Source: Micromonospora sp. H61 (GTDB taxonomy: Bacteria > Actinomycetota > Actinomycetes > Mycobacteriales > Micromonosporaceae). Taken from it: a stretch of 35,174 nucleotides of DNA. The notes under the pieces are model-generated. The model saw only the letters and a list, made by a program, of their open reading frames with translations, was not told the origin of the DNA and did no database searches. Location: positions 1 through 35,174 of the forward strand of contig NZ_JAGPXY010000069.1 in NCBI RefSeq assembly GCF_018070325.1, written 5' to 3'. This document shows, in pieces, positions 32,367 through 35,174 of the stretch (position 1 is its first letter; every line of letters begins with the position of its first letter). The translations under genes were made by a program, and so were the position numbers.

Positions 32367-33670
32367 GAGGTCGCCCCCACCGTCGCGGCGAGCGCGGTGG
32401 CGGCACGCCAGCAGTCGAGGTACGTGGAGTAGAGCGGCACCGGCGCGAACCGCACGACGTCCGGTTCGCGGGCGTCGGCGACGACCCCGTGTTCGTACCG
32501 TAGGCGTTTGGTCAGCTCGGCGGCGCTGCCGGAACCGATGCGCACGGAGAGCTGGCAGCCCCGGCGGGCCGGGTCGCGCGGGGTGACCACCCGCAGCGGC
32601 CGGCCGACGCTCACCTCGTCGAACAGCGACTCCAGCCAGCCGGTGAGGCGCTGGCTGCGCGCGCGCAGCGCGGTCATCCCCACCGCGTCGAACAACTCCA
32701 GCGAGGTACGCACCGGGCCCATCGCGAAGATCGGCGGGTTGGAGATCTGCCAGGCCTCCACGGTGGCCGGCGGCCGGGACACCGGTGTCATCTCGAACCG
32801 GGTGGCCGCCGCGGTGCTCCACCACCCCTCGAACCGGGGCAGGTTCTCGTCGCCGAGGTGCCGCTCGTGCACGAAGACGCCCGCCAGCGCGCCCGGGCCG
32901 GAGTTCAGGTACTTGTAGGAGCACCACGCGGCGAAGTCGACGTCCCAGTCGTGCAGGGCCAGCGGCACGTTGCCGACCGCGTGGGCCAGGTCCCAACCGA
33001 CCACCGCGCCGGCGGCCCGGCCGGCAGCCGTGATCGCCGGGATGTCCAGCAGCTCACCGGTGAGGTAGTTGACCCCGCCGAGCAGCAGCAGCGCCACCCG
33101 GTCGCCCTCGGCGGCCAGGTAGTCGGTGACGTCCTCGGTGCGCAGGGCGTCCTCACCCGCGCGCGGACGCAACCGGACCACCGTGTCGTCCGGGTCCAGG
33201 CCGTGGAACCGGGCCTGGCTGCGCACGGCGTAGCTGTCCGAGGGGAACGCGGCGTCCTCGATGACGATGCGGGTGCGCGCGCCGGCCGGTCGGTAGAAAC
33301 TCACCATCAGCAGGTGCAGGTTGACGGTGAGCGAGTTCATCACCACGGCCTCCGCGGGCCGGGCGCCGACCAGTCGCGCGGCCGGCCCGGTCAACAACTC
33401 GTGGTACGGCAGCCAGGGGCGCTCCGCCTCCAGGTGCCCCTCCACGCCGAGCCGTCCCCACGCGTCCAGGTCGGCCAGGAGTTCGTCGCGGGTGGCCCGA
33501 GGTTGCAGGCCGAGCGAGTTGCCGGCCAGGTACGCCGACTCGGGGTGGTCGCCGCCGTCGGCCGGCGGCACGTGGAACAGGTGCCGGTGGCCGGGGTCGG
33601 CCTCGTCACGGCGATGCGCTTCCGCCTCGCCGGCGGCGAGGTGGTGCGACTCGGCTTCAGGGGTCGTCAT
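32363..33670 (-). CDS. kynU: Kynureninase
   Basis: The PLP enzyme cleaves 3-hydroxykynurenine to 3-hydroxyanthranilate and alanine. The 435-residue protein shows AYLAGNSLGLQPRATRD near the N-terminus, VVMNSLTVNLHLLMVSFY, GWDLAHAVGNVPL with the cofactor Asp, and the PLP Lys K253 in WCSYKYLNSGPG. ATG 33670 follows a GGAG about 11 bases upstream; the longer reading into kynA is not supported. The gap to kynA is 20 bases and to kmo is a four-base overlap. Confidence 0.96.
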   Translation of the reverse strand: MTTPEAESHHLAAGEAEAHRRDEADPGHRHLFHVPPADGGDHPESAYLAGNSLGLQPRATRDELLADLDAWGRLGVEGHLEAERPWLPYHELLTGPAARLVGARPAEAVVMNSLTVNLHLLMVSFYRPAGARTRIVIEDAAFPSDSYAVRSQARFHGLDPDDTVVRLRPRAGEDALRTEDVTDYLAAEGDRVALLLLGGVNYLTGELLDIPAITAAGRAAGAVVGWDLAHAVGNVPLALHDWDVDFAAWCSYKYLNSGPGALAGVFVHERHLGDENLPRFEGWWSTAAATRFEMTPVSRPPATVEAWQISNPPIFAMGPVRTSLELFDAVGMTALRARSQRLTGWLESLFDEVSVGRPLRVVTPRDPARRGCQLSVRIGSGSAAELTKRLRYEHGVVADAREPDVVRFAPVPLYSTYLDCWRAATALAATVGATS

Positions 33671-33690
33671 TGCTTGTTCTCGCTCTCCGG

Positions 33691-34596
33691 TCACATCGCG
33701 GTGCGGGCCGACCACAGCTCCGGGAAGACCACCCGGGCCATGCTGCGCTGCAACCACGCCAGGCCGGCGGAGCCGCCGCTGCCGACCTTGGCGCCCATCG
33801 TCCGCTGCACCGCCTTGACGTGGTTCCAGCGCCAGTCGCCGAACTCCTCGGCGACAGCGCTCAGCGCCTCGCCGAGCAGCCGCAGGTGATTGTCCGGGCT
33901 GGCGTCGTCGTAGATCCGTACCCAGGCCGCCTCGACCAACGGGTGCGGGTCGTGTTCGACGGCCACGTCCCGGTCGAGCAGGTCGGCGGGGAGGTCGAAG
34001 CCGCGCCGGGCGAGCAGCGCGAGCACGTCGTCCCAGAGGCTCGGGGTGGACAGCGCGGCGCTCAGCTCGGCATGCACCTCGGCCTGCCGGCGGAACGGGC
34101 GGATCAGCGTCGGGTCGCGCAGCCCGAGCAGGAACTCCAACTGCCGGTACATCGCCGACTGGAAGCCGGAGGCCTCGCCGAGCAGATTGCGGAACCGGTT
34201 GAAGTCGGCCGGGCTCATCCAGCGCAGGCCCTGCCAGGCGGCGTTGAGCCCTTCCAGGTGCAGCTTGGCTCGGCCCAGCGGGGCCAACGCCTCCCAGATC
34301 TGGTCGGCGCGGATCAGCCGCTGGGTCTCCCGCAGCTCGTGGCAGGTCAGCCCGAAGTACAGCTCCATGATCTGACTGACCATCAGGAAGGACATCTCGC
34401 CCGGGTCGCTGCTGAGTGGGTGCTGCATCTTGTGCAGGGCGCTGGCCTGCACGTACGCGTCGTACGGCACCATGTCGGCGAACTCCAGGGTCGGCTCGCC
34501 GCCGGTGCGCTCCGCCTGCGCGGCACGCTGCCCGGGGGTCACCGGTTGCACCGTGGCACGGCGGTTCGGCGCCCGCCGCTCCGTCTGATCCACCAT
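33691..34596 (-). CDS. kynA: Tryptophan 2,3-dioxygenase
   Basis: This haem dioxygenase makes N-formylkynurenine from L-tryptophan and is the first step of the operon. The 301-residue protein has QHPLSSDPGEMSF, SGFQSAMYRQLEFLLG and the axial haem ligand H259 in WNHVKAVQRTMG, followed by the substrate loop GSGGSAG. The distal histidine of Xanthomonas TDO (H55) is Ser here (S74 in FLMVSQIMELYF). ATG 34596 is chosen for its strong GAGGGAG Shine-Dalgarno; upstream ATGs lack one. It heads the 11-gene operon and is divergent from an Lrp-type regulator. Confidence 0.95.
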   Translation of the reverse strand: MVDQTERRAPNRRATVQPVTPGQRAAQAERTGGEPTLEFADMVPYDAYVQASALHKMQHPLSSDPGEMSFLMVSQIMELYFGLTCHELRETQRLIRADQIWEALAPLGRAKLHLEGLNAAWQGLRWMSPADFNRFRNLLGEASGFQSAMYRQLEFLLGLRDPTLIRPFRRQAEVHAELSAALSTPSLWDDVLALLARRGFDLPADLLDRDVAVEHDPHPLVEAAWVRIYDDASPDNHLRLLGEALSAVAEEFGDWRWNHVKAVQRTMGAKVGSGGSAGLAWLQRSMARVVFPELWSARTAM

Positions 34597-34741
34597 CTCG
34601 TCTCCCTCCCCCGGACTAGCCGACGTCATGATCTCGCGGTCGGATCGGCCTGCGGAATGCCGAATCAACGGCTCTCGCCGGCTTCTCCTGGCAAACCAAA
34701 GGCAACTAGGCGAAGTCGGTTCACGAAAGTAAGGTCTGAGC
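34597..34741. promoter_or_regulatory. Divergent kynA / Lrp-family regulator control region
   Basis: These 145 bases should hold both promoters. The most distinctive element is a pair of GGCAA direct repeats at 34690-34694 and 34701-34705, 11 bases apart (one helical turn), in a less GC-rich stretch running to about 34735. No convincing -35/-10 pair can be read. The repeats are possible half-sites for the adjacent Lrp-type regulator, by inference only. Confidence 0.45.
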
Positions 34742-35174
34742 GTGGACGACATGGACTGGGCGCTGCTGCGTGAGTTGCAGGCCGACGCGCGGCTCTCCTT
34801 CAGCGAGTTGTCCCGGCGGGTGCACCTGTCGCCACCGTCCGTCGCGGAGCGGGTCCGCCGGCTGGAGGAGGCCGGGATCATCACCGGCTACCACGCCCAC
34901 GTCGACCTGAGCCGCGCCGGCCGTACCGTGGTCGCCCTGATCCGGATGTCCTGCTACGGCGCGCGGTGCATCCTGCACGACCCGGCGGTGGCCGACTGGC
35001 CGGAGATCCTGGAGATCCACCGGATCACCGGGGACGCGTGCAGCGTGCTGAAGGTGGCGGCCGGCTCGATCGGCGCGTTCGAGGGGGTCATCGACCGTCT
35101 CGCCCCGTACGGCCAACCGTCGAGCACGATGGTCCTCTCCTCCCCGCTGAACTGGCACCCCGTCACCCCCCTCC
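34742..35174 (+). CDS. Lrp/AsnC-family transcriptional regulator (3' end outside window)
   Basis: From GTG 34742 (AAGG eight bases upstream) the frame stays open to the window end, giving 144 codons without a stop. The N-terminus is an Lrp-type helix-turn-helix: VDDMDWALLRELQADARLSFSEL, then LSPPSVAERVRRLEEAGIITGYHA. The following sequence, containing RTVVALIRMSC and EIHRITGDACSVLKVA, is the RAM/effector domain. Its divergence from kynA resembles KynR, the Lrp-family activator of kyn genes in Pseudomonas, so it probably senses kynurenine or a related metabolite. Only a short C-terminal end is missing. Confidence 0.9.
   Translation, partial: MDDMDWALLRELQADARLSFSELSRRVHLSPPSVAERVRRLEEAGIITGYHAHVDLSRAGRTVVALIRMSCYGARCILHDPAVADWPEILEIHRITGDACSVLKVAAGSIGAFEGVIDRLAPYGQPSSTMVLSSPLNWHPVTPL

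Noticed and set aside
1..35174. CRISPR arrays, insertion sequences, integrases, rRNA
   Set aside because: No regularly spaced repeats, transposase or integrase motifs, terminal inverted repeats or rRNA-like sequence were seen on either strand.

Overview
The window is very GC-rich and gene-dense, with GTG/TTG starts, many ATGA/GTGA stop-start overlaps, a mycothiol-type DsbA-fold protein and a SigE-family ECF sigma factor. This points to an actinomycete, most likely Micromonosporaceae (Micromonospora or a relative). The backbone order tig ... rpiB, DsbA-like oxidoreductase, divergent pepN matches the Mycobacterium tuberculosis order tig-(lipP-nei)-rpiB-Rv2466c-pepN, so the window has a conserved chromosomal core with accessory DNA between its parts.

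Region 1 (1-3.4 kb): trigger factor, tRNA-Pro(UGG), tRNA-Gly(UCC) and an ECF sigma factor translationally coupled to a membrane-anchored partner. Region 2 (3.5-12.8 kb) is accessory: a secreted M14 carboxypeptidase, then a small-peptide gene overlapping an HExxH-type (aKG-HExxH) peptide beta-hydroxylase homologue. Convergent to these is a three-gene operon encoding a Trypco1 protein, a trypsin-like protease with a C-terminal EAD2-like domain, and an EAD2-like/NB-ARC/TPR STAND ATPase. This block has the architecture of a predicted NTP-dependent conflict system. The ATPase resembles the TPR proteins of FxSxx-COOH RiPP loci, and the HExxH gene next to it suggests a peptide-modification link, but no radical SAM gene is present. 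This is the most novel part of the window. A lone methyltransferase is divergent from the operon.

Region 3 (12.8-23.2 kb) is mostly conserved housekeeping and hypothetical genes: a small hypothetical, a membrane protein, rpiB, a DUF1015 protein, a proline-rich protein, the Rv2466c-like protein, pepN, a Uma2-family protein, a DUF5130 protein with a small membrane protein, and an amidase.

Region 4 (23.25-35.2 kb): a vapBC toxin-antitoxin pair lies directly behind an 11-gene minus-strand operon for complete tryptophan catabolism by the kynurenine/2-aminomuconate route: kynA, kynU, kmo, aminomuconic semialdehyde dehydrogenase, hydratase, acylating acetaldehyde dehydrogenase, hydroxy-oxovalerate aldolase, oxalocrotonate decarboxylase, RidA-type deaminase, 3-hydroxyanthranilate dioxygenase and ACMS decarboxylase. 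The products would be alanine, pyruvate and acetyl-CoA. Only kynurenine formamidase is missing. A divergent Lrp/AsnC regulator, cut by the window end, is the likely controller. No intergenic gap exceeds about 215 bases, and I saw no insertion sequence, integrase, CRISPR array or rRNA.
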